Shown one piece after another: positions 9,583 to 18,992 of a stretch of 64,000 nt of DNA (position 1 is the first letter of the stretch; every line of letters starts with the position of its first letter). The stretch is from Streptomyces sp. 1-11 (lineage in GTDB: Bacteria > Actinomycetota > Actinomycetes > Streptomycetales > Streptomycetaceae), in the NCBI RefSeq assembly GCF_007176755.1, contig NZ_BJTV01000018.1, positions 100,784 through 164,783 of the forward strand, in the 5' to 3' direction. The position numbers were made by a program, and so were the translations under genes. The notes under the pieces are model-generated. The model saw nothing but the letters and a program-made list of their open reading frames with translations, did no database searches and had not been told where the DNA came from.

Positions 9583-11118
9583 ATGAGCGCCCCAACCCCG
9601 GCCCCCGGTGACGACAGGCCCCGCGAGGGCTACTACCCGGACCCGTCCATCCCCGGTTACGTCCGGTACTGGAACGGCGCCTCCTGGGTGCCGGGCACCA
9701 GCCGGCCGGCGCCGCGGGACGGTGAACCGCTCGCTCCGCCGCCCGGGTTCAGCCCGGCGGTCCCGGCCGTGGAGGAGACGGGCCCGCACTTCTTCGACGA
9801 GGACCCGCAGCCGGAGCCCGCGGGGGAGTGGTCCGGCGGTTCGCAGGCGTCCGCCTGGGGCGCCGACCCGAGGGTCCCCGCCGACCCCCCGTCCCAGCCG
9901 GCCGGGCACGCGGCCCGTACCGACGGCACGGCGTCGATCCCGCCGGCCGACGACGAGCCCGACCCCAGCGGCACCTTCATCTTCCGGCGTCCGGTCCCCG
10001 GCCCCGCCGCCGTCCAGGACTCCGGCACCATGACCTTCCGTCAGGTGCCGGGCCAGGAGCCGAACCCCGCCCGGGGCGGGCGGTCCGGCGCGTCCGCCGG
10101 CCCGCACGCGGGCGGCGCCCCCGGTTTCGGACCGGCCGCCACGGGACCCGGAGCCCCGGGCCATGGAGCCCCTGGCCCCGGTGCGGCCTCCGGTGCCTTC
10201 AACCCCCAGGGGCCGGCCGTGGCGCCGCAGGCGGGGCCGGCTGGTCCCGCCGGCACCGGTGCCCAGGGCCCGGCCGGGGGTCCCGGCTTCGGCGCCGGGA
10301 AGGCCGCCGCCGCGCGTGCGGGCGCGCAGTCCCCGCAGGGGTCCCAGCCCCCGGCGGCCGCGGCCCCCGCCGTGCCCCAGCAGGCGGCCTCCCCGCAGAC
10401 CGCACCGCGGCAGACGGGACATCAGCAGGCCGCGCCCCAGCAGGCCGTTCCCCACCAGTCGGCGCCCGGGCGGTCCGCCGGGTCCGGCACCCCGCTGACC
10501 GCCGGGCCGGGCGGCGGCCAGGCCTCCTGGCCCCAGCAGGTGCACCGGCTGGCCGGGGGATCGGACGAGCAGCCCGTGGCGCCGTGGAAGCCGCCGGTCG
10601 ACGACGTGTTCCAGGCCGCGGCCCGCCGGCAGGCCGCGGCCCGCCCGGCCGGCCTCGGCAAACGCCTCGCGGCCCGGCTGGTCGACAACCTGGTCGTCGG
10701 CGCCGTCACCGCGGCCGCCGCCGTGCCGCTGGGCACCCGGGCGGCCGACCACATCCAGGACAAGATCGACGAGGCCAGGCTGTCCGGCCGTACCGTCACC
10801 GTCTGGCTGATCGACGGCACGACCGGCACCGCGCTCGCCATCGTCGTCGGCATCCTGCTCGTCTTCGGCGTGCTGTACGAGGTGCTGCCCACCGCCAGGT
10901 GGGGCCGTACGCTCGGCAAGAAGCTGTGCGGGATCGAGGTCCGGGACATCGAGGCGCACGAGCCTCCCGCGTTCGGCGCGGCCCTGCGCCGCTGGCTGGT
11001 CTACAGCGTTCCCGGCCTGCTCGGGATCGGGCTGATCGGCGTGCTGTGGGGCCTGTTCGACCGGCCCTGGCGCCAGTGCTGGCACGACAAGGCGGCCCAC
11101 ACCTTCGTCGCGGACTGA
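9583..11118 (+). CDS. DUF2510 / RDD-family membrane protein with Pro/Gln/Gly-rich linker
   Basis: A 511-residue protein from ATG 9583, preferred over an in-frame ATG at 9538 because the recognisable domain begins just after it. Residues 10-40 resemble DUF2510 (YYPDP, RYWNGASW). A low-complexity linker of about 300 residues follows, rich in Pro, Ala, Gly and Gln (repeats such as APQQAVPHQSAPG). The C-terminal RDD domain has about three hydrophobic helices and the typical GKRLAARLVDN, GRTLGKKLCGIEVRD and WHDKAAHTFV. RDD proteins are poorly understood; some act in ion homeostasis. It is followed by a second RDD gene on the same strand. Confidence 0.8.
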   Translation: MSAPTPAPGDDRPREGYYPDPSIPGYVRYWNGASWVPGTSRPAPRDGEPLAPPPGFSPAVPAVEETGPHFFDEDPQPEPAGEWSGGSQASAWGADPRVPADPPSQPAGHAARTDGTASIPPADDEPDPSGTFIFRRPVPGPAAVQDSGTMTFRQVPGQEPNPARGGRSGASAGPHAGGAPGFGPAATGPGAPGHGAPGPGAASGAFNPQGPAVAPQAGPAGPAGTGAQGPAGGPGFGAGKAAAARAGAQSPQGSQPPAAAAPAVPQQAASPQTAPRQTGHQQAAPQQAVPHQSAPGRSAGSGTPLTAGPGGGQASWPQQVHRLAGGSDEQPVAPWKPPVDDVFQAAARRQAAARPAGLGKRLAARLVDNLVVGAVTAAAAVPLGTRAADHIQDKIDEARLSGRTVTVWLIDGTTGTALAIVVGILLVFGVLYEVLPTARWGRTLGKKLCGIEVRDIEAHEPPAFGAALRRWLVYSVPGLLGIGLIGVLWGLFDRPWRQCWHDKAAHTFVAD

Positions 11119-11201
11119 CGGCTGCCCCGTACCTCGTACCCCGTACCCCGTACGGCCGTCCGCCGGGTGCGGAGCCGGTGCGTTCGCGGTCCACTCGGGC
11201 C

Positions 11202-12002
11202 ATGAGCAGTGAACCGCCCCCCGGCTCCGGAGCCGAGCCTCCCGAGGACGACCCGTTCCAGAAGCGGCCCCCGTCGGACCCGGGGAGGACGGGCTCGCCG
11301 TACGACACCCCGCCCGGCGACCGGCAGCCCCCGCCGCCCGGCGGACAGCCGCCCCCGGGCGAGGGCGGGCAGCCCCCGCCGCACTGGGGCGGACAGCAGC
11401 CGCCCCCCTACGGCGGCGGTGAGCCCCACGGCGGCGGCCCCTACGGAGGCGGACCCCCCGGCGCAGGCGGCCCCTACGGCGCGGGCGGCCCCTACGGGGG
11501 AGGAGGTCCCTACGGCGGCGGCCCGTACGGCGGCCACGCCGACCCGCTCGCCGGCATGCCCCCGCTCGCCGAAAACGGCAGGCGCACCCTCGCCCGCATC
11601 ATCGACATGATCCTCGTGGGCATCGCCGTCTGGCTGGTCACCTGGCCCCTCGGCGTGCACCAGTACGACGTGAACGGCAACCGGGCCGAGGTCGGCCGGT
11701 CGCTCTGGCAGTCGTTGGTCGCCGCGGTCCTCTACGTCGCCTACGACACGATCCTGATCGCCAGGTCGGGGCAGACCCTGGGCAAGAAGTGGCTCGGGAT
11801 GCGGGTGGCCAACCTGAACGACGGCGCCACGCCCTCGACGCAGACCTCGCTGATCCGCGCCCTGGTGCTGTGGCTGCCGTTCGCCTTCTGCTGCGCCTGC
11901 GTCTGGACGGTGATCTGCGGCGGCTGGAGCTACTTCGACAAGCCGTACAAGCAGGGGCTGCACGACAAGGCCGCCAAGACGGTGGAGGTCAGCACCCGCT
12001 GA
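11202..12002 (+). CDS. RDD-family membrane protein with Gly/Tyr/Pro-rich N-terminus
   Basis: A 266-residue protein from ATG 11202. Residues 1-115 are low complexity with a tandem GGPYGGG-type repeat (GGGPYGGGPPGAGGPYGAGG and following). The C-terminal RDD domain starts at NGRRTLARIIDMILVGIAVW and includes GQTLGKKWLGMRVANL, a Cys-rich helix (AFCCACVWTVICG) and LHDKAAKTVEV. It is a paralogue of the preceding gene, 83 bases downstream. Membrane location is predicted; the function is unknown. Confidence 0.82.
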   Translation: MSSEPPPGSGAEPPEDDPFQKRPPSDPGRTGSPYDTPPGDRQPPPPGGQPPPGEGGQPPPHWGGQQPPPYGGGEPHGGGPYGGGPPGAGGPYGAGGPYGGGGPYGGGPYGGHADPLAGMPPLAENGRRTLARIIDMILVGIAVWLVTWPLGVHQYDVNGNRAEVGRSLWQSLVAAVLYVAYDTILIARSGQTLGKKWLGMRVANLNDGATPSTQTSLIRALVLWLPFAFCCACVWTVICGGWSYFDKPYKQGLHDKAAKTVEVSTR

Positions 12003-12067
12003 GGGACGCGGGGCGGCGAGCGGCGGATCCGTGGACGCCACGGATCCGCCGCTCGCGTGTGCGTCGT

Positions 12068-12304
12068 TCAGAGCCTGGTCGGGACCCGCTCGCCCTCCCG
12101 CGCCGGCTCGGCCGGCCGCTCGGCGGCGCGCGCCCCCGGCAGGGGGACCGTCATCGCGACGAGCAGCCCCAGGGCCAGCGCGGCCAGGGCGATGACAGAG
12201 ACCGCGAGGCCGGAACTCGCCTGGGACAGCAGCAGCATGGCGAGTGTCGACAGGATCACGGTGCACGAACCGTAGGCGAGCTGTGCGGCGGTCGGACGAG
12301 GCAT
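12068..12304 (-). CDS. Small membrane protein, two predicted helices
   Basis: A 78-residue protein from ATG 12304 (MPRPTAAQLAYGS). The start is supported by GAGGA about 8 bases upstream on the minus strand; a longer ORF to 12421 lacks such a site. Two adjacent hydrophobic segments (CTVILSTLAMLLLSQ and VSVIALAALALGLLVAMTV) are followed by a charged tail. No family recognised. Such short two-helix proteins are common in Streptomyces, so it is probably real. Confidence 0.6.
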   Translation of the reverse strand: MPRPTAAQLAYGSCTVILSTLAMLLLSQASSGLAVSVIALAALALGLLVAMTVPLPGARAAERPAEPAREGERVPTRL

Positions 12305-12673
12305 GGCAATCGTGTCCTCGGAAACATCTCGGGGGATTCGGGGTGCCGTTCGACTCTCTTCGCGGTGCATGCCCGAGCCGCGCGCCCGGTAAGCATGACC
12401 TAACCCACAGTACCGGTGCACAGGGGGCGCACGGAGTCATGGGTCCGGCAAGCGGACGGTCCCACGCGCCCGTCGGCCGACACCCCGAGGCGTTCGTAAA
12501 GCGAACCTCGTCTCCGCATAGTGCACTTGTCCTGCTCAAGTCAAGGTCTGTTTTTTCTTCTAAACCTCTAGTCAAATTACGTCACTTGATACACGCGTTG
12601 AACGTGCGCGCACGGAACTCTCCATGAACCGGGAACCCCCTGTCCGTGCGCGCGGCGCGGGGGAGGAACTCAA
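12305..12673. promoter_or_regulatory. Low-GC regulatory region upstream of the M6 metalloprotease
   Basis: A 369-base gap without a gene. The part at about 12515-12605 is strikingly A+T rich for this genome, with a T6 tract in TCTGTTTTTTCTTC and inverted words TCAAGT ... ACTTGA about 50 bases apart. It is most likely the promoter and operator region of the secreted protease. No defined regulator consensus was recognised. Confidence 0.45.
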
Positions 12674-15028
12674 GTGACCAGCAGACCCTGGACGTTCAGA
12701 GTCGCCGCCATCGGTGTGGCGCTCGCGACGGCCTCCGCCACCTACGCGACCTTCGCGGTCGCCGAGGCGAGCACCCAGCCCTCGTCGGCAGCCGCGAACC
12801 GGCACGACCCGGCCCCGGTGAACCAGAAGGCCCACGACCTCGACGGCCCGCTGAGCAAGACGCAGCGCGCCCAGCGTCAGGAGGCCCTGAACCAGCTCAT
12901 AGCGGGCAAGGCGAAGGCCAAGGACCGCAACGGCTCGAAGGTCGTCCAGCTCAAGAGCAAGAAGGGCGACAGCAAGTACGTCGAGCTGAGCCGGGAGAAG
13001 ACCGACAAGATCTTCACCATCCTGGTGGAGTTCGGCGACCAGACGGACCCGCGGTACGGCGGCACCGCCGGCCCGCTGCACAACACGATCGCCAAGCCGG
13101 ACCGCAAGAAGGACAACTCCACGGCCTGGCAGCAGGACTACAACCAGAAGCACTTCCAGAACCTCTACTTCGGCACCGGCTCGAAGACGGAGTCGCTGAA
13201 GAAGTACTACGAGAAGCAGTCCTCGGGCCGCTACTCCGTGGACGGCGAGGTCTCGGACTGGGTCAAGGTCCCTTACAACGAGGCCCGTTACGGCAACAAC
13301 GCCTGCGGCCAGACCAACTGCTCCAGCGTGTGGAACGTCGTCCGCGACGGCCTCAACGCCTGGGTCGCCGACCAGAAGAAGGCCGGCAAGTCCGACGCCG
13401 ACATCAAGGCGGACCTGGCCAAGTACGACCAGTGGGACCGCTACGACTACGACGGCGACGGCAACTTCAACGAGCCCGACGGCTACGTCGACCACTTCCA
13501 GCTCGTGCACGCCGGTGAGGACGAGTCCGCGGGCGGCGGCGCCCAGGGCACGGACGCCATCTGGGCGCACCGCTGGTACGCCTTCGGCACCGACGCCGGC
13601 GCCACCGGCCCGAGCGACAACAAGCTCGGCGGCACGCAGGTCGGCGACACCGGTGTCTGGGTCGGCGACTACACCATCCAGCCGGAGAACGGCGGCCTCG
13701 GTGTCTTCGCCCACGAGTACGGCCACGACCTCGGTCTGCCGGACGAGTACGACACCGCCGGCGGCGACAACTCCACCGGCTTCTGGACGCTGATGTCCTC
13801 CGGTTCCTGGCTGGGAACCGGCAAGGAGGCCATCGGCGACATGCCGGGCGACATGAACGCCTGGGACAAGCTGCAGCTCGGCTGGCTGAACTACGACACC
13901 GCCAAGGCGGGCGTGAAGTCGTGGCACAAGCTGGGCGTCGCCGAGTACAACACCAAGTACCGCCAGGCGCTGGTGGTCTCGCTGCCGAAGAAGGCCGTGA
14001 AGACCGAGATCGTCACCCCGGCCGAGGGCGCCACCCAGTGGTGGAGCGGCAGCGGCGACGACCTCAAGAACACGCTGACCCGTTCCGTGGACCTCACGGG
14101 CAAGAAGTCCGCCACCCTCTCGCTCGACGGCTGGTACGACATCGAGTCCGAGTACGACTTCCTCTACACCGAGGTGTCGACCGACGGCGGCGCCAACTGG
14201 ACCGCGATCGACGGCACGGTGGACGGCCAGCCCATCCCGCGTGACGCCTCCGACAAGCCGGCCCTGACCGGCACGGTCGCCGGCTACAAGAAGCTGTCGT
14301 ACCCGCTGGACGCCTACGCCGGCCAGAACATCCAGCTCCGCTTCCGCTACCAGACCGACGGCGGCGTGGCCCTGAAGGGCTTCACGGCCGACGAGATCAC
14401 GGTGACCGCCGACGGCACGCCGGTGTTCTCCGACAACGCCGAGTCCGCGGACCCCGCTTGGACCGCCAACGGCTTCTCCCGCGTCGGCGCGTCCTTCACC
14501 AGGGACTACAGCCAGTACTACATCGCCGAGAACCGCCAGTACGTGTCGTACGACAAGACCCTCAAGGTCGGCCCGTACAACTTCGGCTTCTCGTCGCGCC
14601 CGGACTGGGTGGAGCACTACCCGTACCAGAACGGCCTGCTGATCTGGAAGTGGGACACCTCCCAGGCGGACAACAACACCAACGTCAACAGCCACCCGGG
14701 CACCGGTCTGATCCTGCCCGTGGACGCGCACTACAAGGCGCTGAAGTGGTCCGACGGCACGCTGCTGCGCAACCGGATCCAGGCCTACGACTCGCCGTTC
14801 AGCCTGGACGCCACGGACGGCATCACGCTGCACAAGGCCGACAAGGCGCTCAAGATCAAGTCGCAGAAGGGTGTGCCGGTCTTCAACGACCACACCAGCA
14901 CCTACTACGACCCGGCGAACCCGACCGGTGGCGTCAAGATCACTGACACCAACACCAAGATCAAGATCGTCAAGCAGGCCCACGGCGGCTCGACGATCGA
15001 CCTCGAGGTCGGCCCGGCGGTGAAGTAG
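12674..15028 (+). CDS. Secreted M6-family metalloprotease (immune inhibitor A type)
   Basis: A 784-residue secreted protease from GTG 12674, with GGGAGGAA 5-12 bases upstream. A signal peptide occupies residues 1-30 (AAIGVALATASATYATFAVA). A propeptide follows, then the catalytic domain with the zinc motif HEYGHDLGLPDEYD (His347, Glu348, His351) and a downstream FWTLMSSGSW Met-turn-like segment. A WYDIESEYDFLYTEVS-containing beta domain and a C-terminal domain complete it. This matches immune inhibitor A proteases, which degrade extracellular protein. A strong terminator follows. Confidence 0.93.
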   Translation: MTSRPWTFRVAAIGVALATASATYATFAVAEASTQPSSAAANRHDPAPVNQKAHDLDGPLSKTQRAQRQEALNQLIAGKAKAKDRNGSKVVQLKSKKGDSKYVELSREKTDKIFTILVEFGDQTDPRYGGTAGPLHNTIAKPDRKKDNSTAWQQDYNQKHFQNLYFGTGSKTESLKKYYEKQSSGRYSVDGEVSDWVKVPYNEARYGNNACGQTNCSSVWNVVRDGLNAWVADQKKAGKSDADIKADLAKYDQWDRYDYDGDGNFNEPDGYVDHFQLVHAGEDESAGGGAQGTDAIWAHRWYAFGTDAGATGPSDNKLGGTQVGDTGVWVGDYTIQPENGGLGVFAHEYGHDLGLPDEYDTAGGDNSTGFWTLMSSGSWLGTGKEAIGDMPGDMNAWDKLQLGWLNYDTAKAGVKSWHKLGVAEYNTKYRQALVVSLPKKAVKTEIVTPAEGATQWWSGSGDDLKNTLTRSVDLTGKKSATLSLDGWYDIESEYDFLYTEVSTDGGANWTAIDGTVDGQPIPRDASDKPALTGTVAGYKKLSYPLDAYAGQNIQLRFRYQTDGGVALKGFTADEITVTADGTPVFSDNAESADPAWTANGFSRVGASFTRDYSQYYIAENRQYVSYDKTLKVGPYNFGFSSRPDWVEHYPYQNGLLIWKWDTSQADNNTNVNSHPGTGLILPVDAHYKALKWSDGTLLRNRIQAYDSPFSLDATDGITLHKADKALKIKSQKGVPVFNDHTSTYYDPANPTGGVKITDTNTKIKIVKQAHGGSTIDLEVGPAVK

Positions 15029-15054
15029 CGGATATATCCGCAGGTCAAAAGCGT

Positions 15055-15088
15055 ATCGGCGGTGACCCCCTGGCGGGTCGCCGCCGAT
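15055..15088 (+). terminator. Terminator hairpin after the metalloprotease gene
   Basis: ATCGGCGGTGACC pairs with GGTCGCCGCCGAT (one G-T wobble) around an 8-base loop, 27 bases after the stop codon. T residues are few, as is usual in Streptomyces. Confidence 0.8.
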
Positions 15089-15149
15089 CGTGTTTAGGTG
15101 CGTCCTGTGGATCGCTTATTGACACCGACCGGAACGGGGATGTGACCGC

Positions 15150-15494
15150 ATGGCCGCAGGAGGCTTCAGCAAACTGCCGAACGGCACGGTGGTGGTGGCA
15201 CTCAACCTGCCCAGCCCCAGCCCGGCCGGCGGCCCCGCCGGGGTGCGCGTCCTGGTGCACGCCCAGAACCGCGCCCGAGCCCTGACCAGGCTGCGCAACC
15301 TGGGCCTGCGCGCGATCTACCTGCGCGGCAACACCGCCCCGCCGACCCCGGACGAGATCACGGCGGTGCTGCACCACCCCGACGGCCTCATATGGCGCAC
15401 GGCACCGGACGGCGGTGTCGCGGTGACCGAGCTGTGGCACCCGATCCGCGCCCTGCTGCGCACACCCGCCCCCGCCGTGGCCCGGCGCGGCTGA
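15150..15494 (+). CDS. Hypothetical protein, 114 residues
   Basis: A short protein from ATG 15150, with GGGGA about 10 bases upstream. It has no signal peptide or membrane segment. The pattern of alternating beta (NGTVVVALNLP, GVRVLVHAQ) and Arg/Leu-rich helix (NRARALTRLRNLGLRAIYLRG) suggests a small alpha/beta fold. Not recognised; its position between a protease and the NAD salvage genes gives no functional hint. Confidence 0.6.
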   Translation: MAAGGFSKLPNGTVVVALNLPSPSPAGGPAGVRVLVHAQNRARALTRLRNLGLRAIYLRGNTAPPTPDEITAVLHHPDGLIWRTAPDGGVAVTELWHPIRALLRTPAPAVARRG

Positions 15495-15617
15495 GCCCGC
15501 CCCCGGGCGCACGTCGTCGGGTACGCCCAGGTACATCCAGTACCACGGCGGCCCTCCGCCTCGCGATGCGCGGCACCGGACGCTGCGGGCTGATCCGGCG
15601 CGAATGCCGGACGGCTC

Positions 15618-16211
15618 CTAGCCGCCGACCACCGGCTTGCCGGTGAGTTCCACCCCGGCCGCGCGCAGCTCCTCCAGGGCCCGCTCCGTGGTCTGCGGGG
15701 CGACGCCCGCGGTCAGGTCCAGCAGGACCTGGGTGCGGAAGCCCTCGCGGGCCGCGTCCAGCGCGGTGGCCCGGACGCAGTGGTCGGTGGCTATGCCGAC
15801 CACGTCCACCTCGTCGATGTGCCGGGCGCGCAGCCACTCGGCCAGCGGGACGCCGTTCTCGTCGGCGCCCTCGAAGCCGCTGTAGGCGGCCGCGTACGCG
15901 CCCTTGTCGAAGACCGCGTCCACCGCGCCGGAGGCGACGGCCGGTGCGAAGTTCGGGTGGAAGCCGACCCCCTCGGTGCCCGCGACGCAGTGCGCGGGCC
16001 AGGAGTGGACGAAGTCGGGGTCGTCGGCGAAGTGACCGCCGGGCGCGATGTGGTGGTCGCGGGTGGCCACCACATGGCGGTAGCCGGTGCCCGCCGCCTG
16101 CCCGATCAGCTCGGTGACGGCGGCGGCCACGTCGGCGCCGCCGGTGACCGCCAGGCTGCCTCCCTCGCAGAAGTCGTTCTGCACGTCTACGACGATCAAG
16201 GCGCGGCGCAT
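15618..16211 (-). CDS. pncA: Nicotinamidase / isochorismatase-fold hydrolase
   Basis: A 197-residue enzyme from ATG 16211 (MRRALIVVDVQNDF); the ORF extends 17 residues upstream without a better start. It deaminates nicotinamide to nicotinate in NAD salvage. The catalytic triad is readable as Asp9, Lys103 (FDKG) and Cys145 (TDHCVRATA); metal ligands are likely Asp52, His54 and His60 (RDHHIAPGGH). A downstream pncB on the same strand uses the product, and the pair is a plausible functional unit although separated by about 100 bases. Confidence 0.92.
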   Translation of the reverse strand: MRRALIVVDVQNDFCEGGSLAVTGGADVAAAVTELIGQAAGTGYRHVVATRDHHIAPGGHFADDPDFVHSWPAHCVAGTEGVGFHPNFAPAVASGAVDAVFDKGAYAAAYSGFEGADENGVPLAEWLRARHIDEVDVVGIATDHCVRATALDAAREGFRTQVLLDLTAGVAPQTTERALEELRAAGVELTGKPVVGG

Positions 16212-16315
16212 GGTGGGTGTCCTTCGACTGTCCGGTTGAGTAACTGAGCCTAGAGACTTCACGGTCCCCGCGGGAGGGGGCCGACGGACGGGGGAGCGAA
16301 CGGTCTGTCCTGCTT

Positions 16316-17662
16316 CTAGCTACCCGACCCGCCCTGCACGTACTCCGTCGGGAGCACGGGCTCGCCCCGGGAGAGCTGCGTGGCGGACAGCGGCAGCGCG
16401 CCGCGTGCCGCGATGTGCCGCTCGCGCGCCACGTCCAGCGGCTCGCGCGCGGCGACCTCGCCGTTCTCGATCAGCCGCACCAGGAGCTGCCGTCCGGCCA
16501 GCTCGGCGGGGACCGGCCCGGTGCCGACGACCTCGGCCTCCGCGATCCCGTCCCGGTCCAGCCGGCGCGCCGCCCACTTGCGGCCGCCGACGGAGGTCTT
16601 GCCCCCGGTGGACTTCTTCGCCACCGGCACCATCGGCGCCGCCGGATCGGCGGACTCGGCCCGGGCGACCAGCTTGTAGACCATCGAGCAGGTCGGGTGC
16701 CCGGAGCCGGTGACGAGCTGGGTGCCGACGCCGTACGCGTCCACCGGCGCCGCCGCGAGCGAGGCGATGGCGTACTCGTCCAGGTCGGAGGTGACGACGA
16801 TCTTCGTGCCGGTCGCGCCCAGCTCGTCGAGCTGCTGCCGCACCCGGTGCGCGACGAGCAGCAGGTCCCCGGAGTCGATGCGCACCGCGCCCAGCTCCGG
16901 ACCGGCCACCTCCACCGCCGTGCGGACGGCCGCGGCGACGTCGTAGGTGTCCACCAGGAGCGTGGTGCCCCGGCCGAGGGAGTCGACCTGGGCCTGGAAG
17001 GCGTCCCGCTCCCGGTCGTGCAGCAGGGTGAAGGCGTGCGCCGAGGTGCCGACGGTCGGGATGCCGTACCGGAAGCCGGCCGCGAGGTCGGAGGTGGTCG
17101 CGAAGCCGCCGACGTAGGCGGCCCGGGAGGCGGCCACGGCGGCCAGCTCGTGGGTGCGGCGGGCGCCCATCTCGATCAGCGGCCGGTCACCGGCCGCCGA
17201 GGCCATCCGGGACGCGGCGGCCGCGATCGCCGAGTCGTGGTTGAGGATCGAGAGGATCACCGTCTCCAGCAGCACGCACTCGGCGAAGGAGCCCTCGACC
17301 CGCAGGATCGGCGAGCCCGGGAAGTACACCTCGCCCTCGGGGTAACCCCACACGTCACCGCTGAAGCGGTAGCCGGCGAGCCACTTCAGGGTCTCCTCGT
17401 CGACGATGCCGTGCTGCCGCAGGAAGCCGAGGAGGTCCTCGTCGAAGCGGAAGTTCTCGACCGCGTCCAGCACGCGTCCGGTGCCCCCCACCACGCCGTA
17501 GCGGCGACCCGGGGGCAGCCGCCGGGTGAAGACCTCGAAGACGCTGCGCCGCTCGGCCGTACCGGCCTTCAGCGCGGCCTGCAGCATCGTCAGCTCGTAC
17601 TGGTCCGTGAAGAGCGCCGTCGAGGGAACGTCCACCGGCAGCCCAAGGTCCGCTGTGTTCAT
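16316..17662 (-). CDS. pncB: Nicotinate phosphoribosyltransferase
   Basis: A 448-residue enzyme from ATG 17662 that makes nicotinate mononucleotide from nicotinate and PRPP, the step after PncA. Family stretches include TDQYELTMLQAALKAG near the start, GVGTQLVTGSGHP, YKLVARAESA and KKSTGGKTSVGG. The length and N-terminus fit the bacterial NAPRTase family. It is divergent from clpS across about 55 bases, so the two promoters overlap or abut. Confidence 0.93.
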   Translation of the reverse strand: MNTADLGLPVDVPSTALFTDQYELTMLQAALKAGTAERRSVFEVFTRRLPPGRRYGVVGGTGRVLDAVENFRFDEDLLGFLRQHGIVDEETLKWLAGYRFSGDVWGYPEGEVYFPGSPILRVEGSFAECVLLETVILSILNHDSAIAAAASRMASAAGDRPLIEMGARRTHELAAVAASRAAYVGGFATTSDLAAGFRYGIPTVGTSAHAFTLLHDRERDAFQAQVDSLGRGTTLLVDTYDVAAAVRTAVEVAGPELGAVRIDSGDLLLVAHRVRQQLDELGATGTKIVVTSDLDEYAIASLAAAPVDAYGVGTQLVTGSGHPTCSMVYKLVARAESADPAAPMVPVAKKSTGGKTSVGGRKWAARRLDRDGIAEAEVVGTGPVPAELAGRQLLVRLIENGEVAAREPLDVARERHIAARGALPLSATQLSRGEPVLPTEYVQGGSGS

Positions 17663-17717
17663 GGCAGGATCGTACCCCCATTTCGTCAGTGTGACGAATA
17701 CTGGCCCGCGTGGCAGC

Positions 17718-18035
17718 ATGGGCTGTGTGACGTCACCCGCGCCCGTAGAGATCGAACGCACCGAGTCGGCGGAGGAGGTCTTCGCCGTACCCGAGCCCGA
17801 CGTCCCCTGGATCACGATCGTGCACAACGACCCGGTCAACCTCATGAGCTATGTGACCTACGTGTTCCAGACCTACTTCGGCTACCCGAAGGACAAGGCC
17901 ACCAAGCTCATGCTCGACGTCCACCACAAGGGCCGGGCGGTCGTCTCCAGCGGCACTCGCGAGGAGATGGAACGCGACGTGCAGGCGATGCACGGCTACG
18001 GACTGTGGGCCACCCTCCAGCAGGACCGGAAGTAG
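17718..18035 (+). CDS. clpS: ClpS adaptor for the ClpCP/ClpAP protease
   Basis: A 105-residue adaptor that delivers N-degron substrates to Clp ATPases. The core WITIVHNDPVNLMSYVTYVF and the DVHHKGRAVV helix are typical of ClpS, and the protein ends HGYGLWATLQQDRK. ATG 17718 and GTG 17727 are both possible starts and neither has a strong ribosome binding site; the difference is three residues. The DUF2017 gene begins 11 bases after the stop, so the two are an operon, as in most actinomycetes. Confidence 0.92.
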   Translation: MGCVTSPAPVEIERTESAEEVFAVPEPDVPWITIVHNDPVNLMSYVTYVFQTYFGYPKDKATKLMLDVHHKGRAVVSSGTREEMERDVQAMHGYGLWATLQQDRK

Positions 18036-18046
18036 CGATCCCCTCC

Positions 18047-18652
18047 ATGCCCGGAACCTTCGAACCGATTCCCGGCGGCGGCGCGGCCGTCGCGCTCGAC
18101 GACGTCGAGATCTCCATCATCCGGTCGCTGGCCGTGCAGCTCCTCGAGCTCATCGGCCCCGGCCCCGCCGAGGACGCAGGCGGCGACCCGCTGGCCGAGC
18201 TGTTCGCCGAGGGGCCGAGCGAGCCGCCCGCCGACCCGGTCCTCAGGCGGCTCTTCCCCGACGCCTACGGCGACCCGGAGCGGGCGCCCGCCTCCCCGGC
18301 CGAGGCGGAGGAGCGACAGGCGCACTCCGCCGAGTTCCGCCGCTACACCGAGAACGACCTGCGCGCCGGCAAGCGGGAGAACGCTCTCGCGGTCATCCGC
18401 ACCCTCGACGCGCTGAACGCGGCGGATGCCGGCGGGGCGGTCCTCAAGCTCACCCCGGACGAGTCGCGCTGGTGGCTCGGCGCCCTCAACGACCTCCGCC
18501 TGGCGATCGGCGCCCGGCTGGAGATCACCGACGAGGACGACACCGAGCTGCTCTACGGGCTGCCGGACGACGACCCGCGCAAGCCGATGGTGATGGCCTA
18601 TCTGTGGCTCGGCGGGCTCCAGGAAACCCTCGTGACGACCTTGATGCCCTGA
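18047..18652 (+). CDS. DUF2017 protein, clpS operon partner
   Basis: A 201-residue soluble, acidic protein from ATG 18047, 11 bases after clpS. Recognisable DUF2017 stretches are IIRSLAVQLLELIG, LRRLFPDAYGD, ESRWWLGALNDLRLAIGARL and MVMAYLWLGGLQETLV. The family is restricted to Actinobacteria and is almost always next to clpS. Its function is unknown; co-expression suggests a role in Clp-dependent turnover. Confidence 0.88.
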   Translation: MPGTFEPIPGGGAAVALDDVEISIIRSLAVQLLELIGPGPAEDAGGDPLAELFAEGPSEPPADPVLRRLFPDAYGDPERAPASPAEAEERQAHSAEFRRYTENDLRAGKRENALAVIRTLDALNAADAGGAVLKLTPDESRWWLGALNDLRLAIGARLEITDEDDTELLYGLPDDDPRKPMVMAYLWLGGLQETLVTTLMP

Positions 18653-18992
18653 TCATCCTGATTTCGTGTTCGCTCAAAGGACACTCAAATCCGGATAACG
18701 ATCGCGTCACCGTGGTGGCCGGTTTTCACGCGTTCGAGCGCTCTTTGTCCGCTTCTTCCTGTGTGGTGCGTCACAACCGCCCCCTGTGCCCAATATTGCG
18801 GCCGTGATAAATCTTCACGACCGCCCGGCCGACACCACCCATGTCCGGCCGGGTGCGCCACCGAGCCGGCAACCGCCGGCCAGGCACGGGCGGGTTCCCG
18901 AAACCCCGCCCAACTCCATCATCCGGGGGGATCGAAACCCGATCCGGGGCCGACGAAAGGTCCGGGTCGGCATGGAGAAAGGCGCACCACAC
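18653..18992. promoter_or_regulatory. Intergenic region upstream of the asparagine-type permease
   Basis: A 340-base gap. The segment 18655-18830 is comparatively A+T rich and includes AATATTGCGGCCGTGATAAAT near 18791, a likely promoter area. The ORF of the permease is open back to 18786, but the residues encoded there (RPGAPPSRQPPARHG and similar) look non-coding. No other gene was recognised. Confidence 0.45.
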
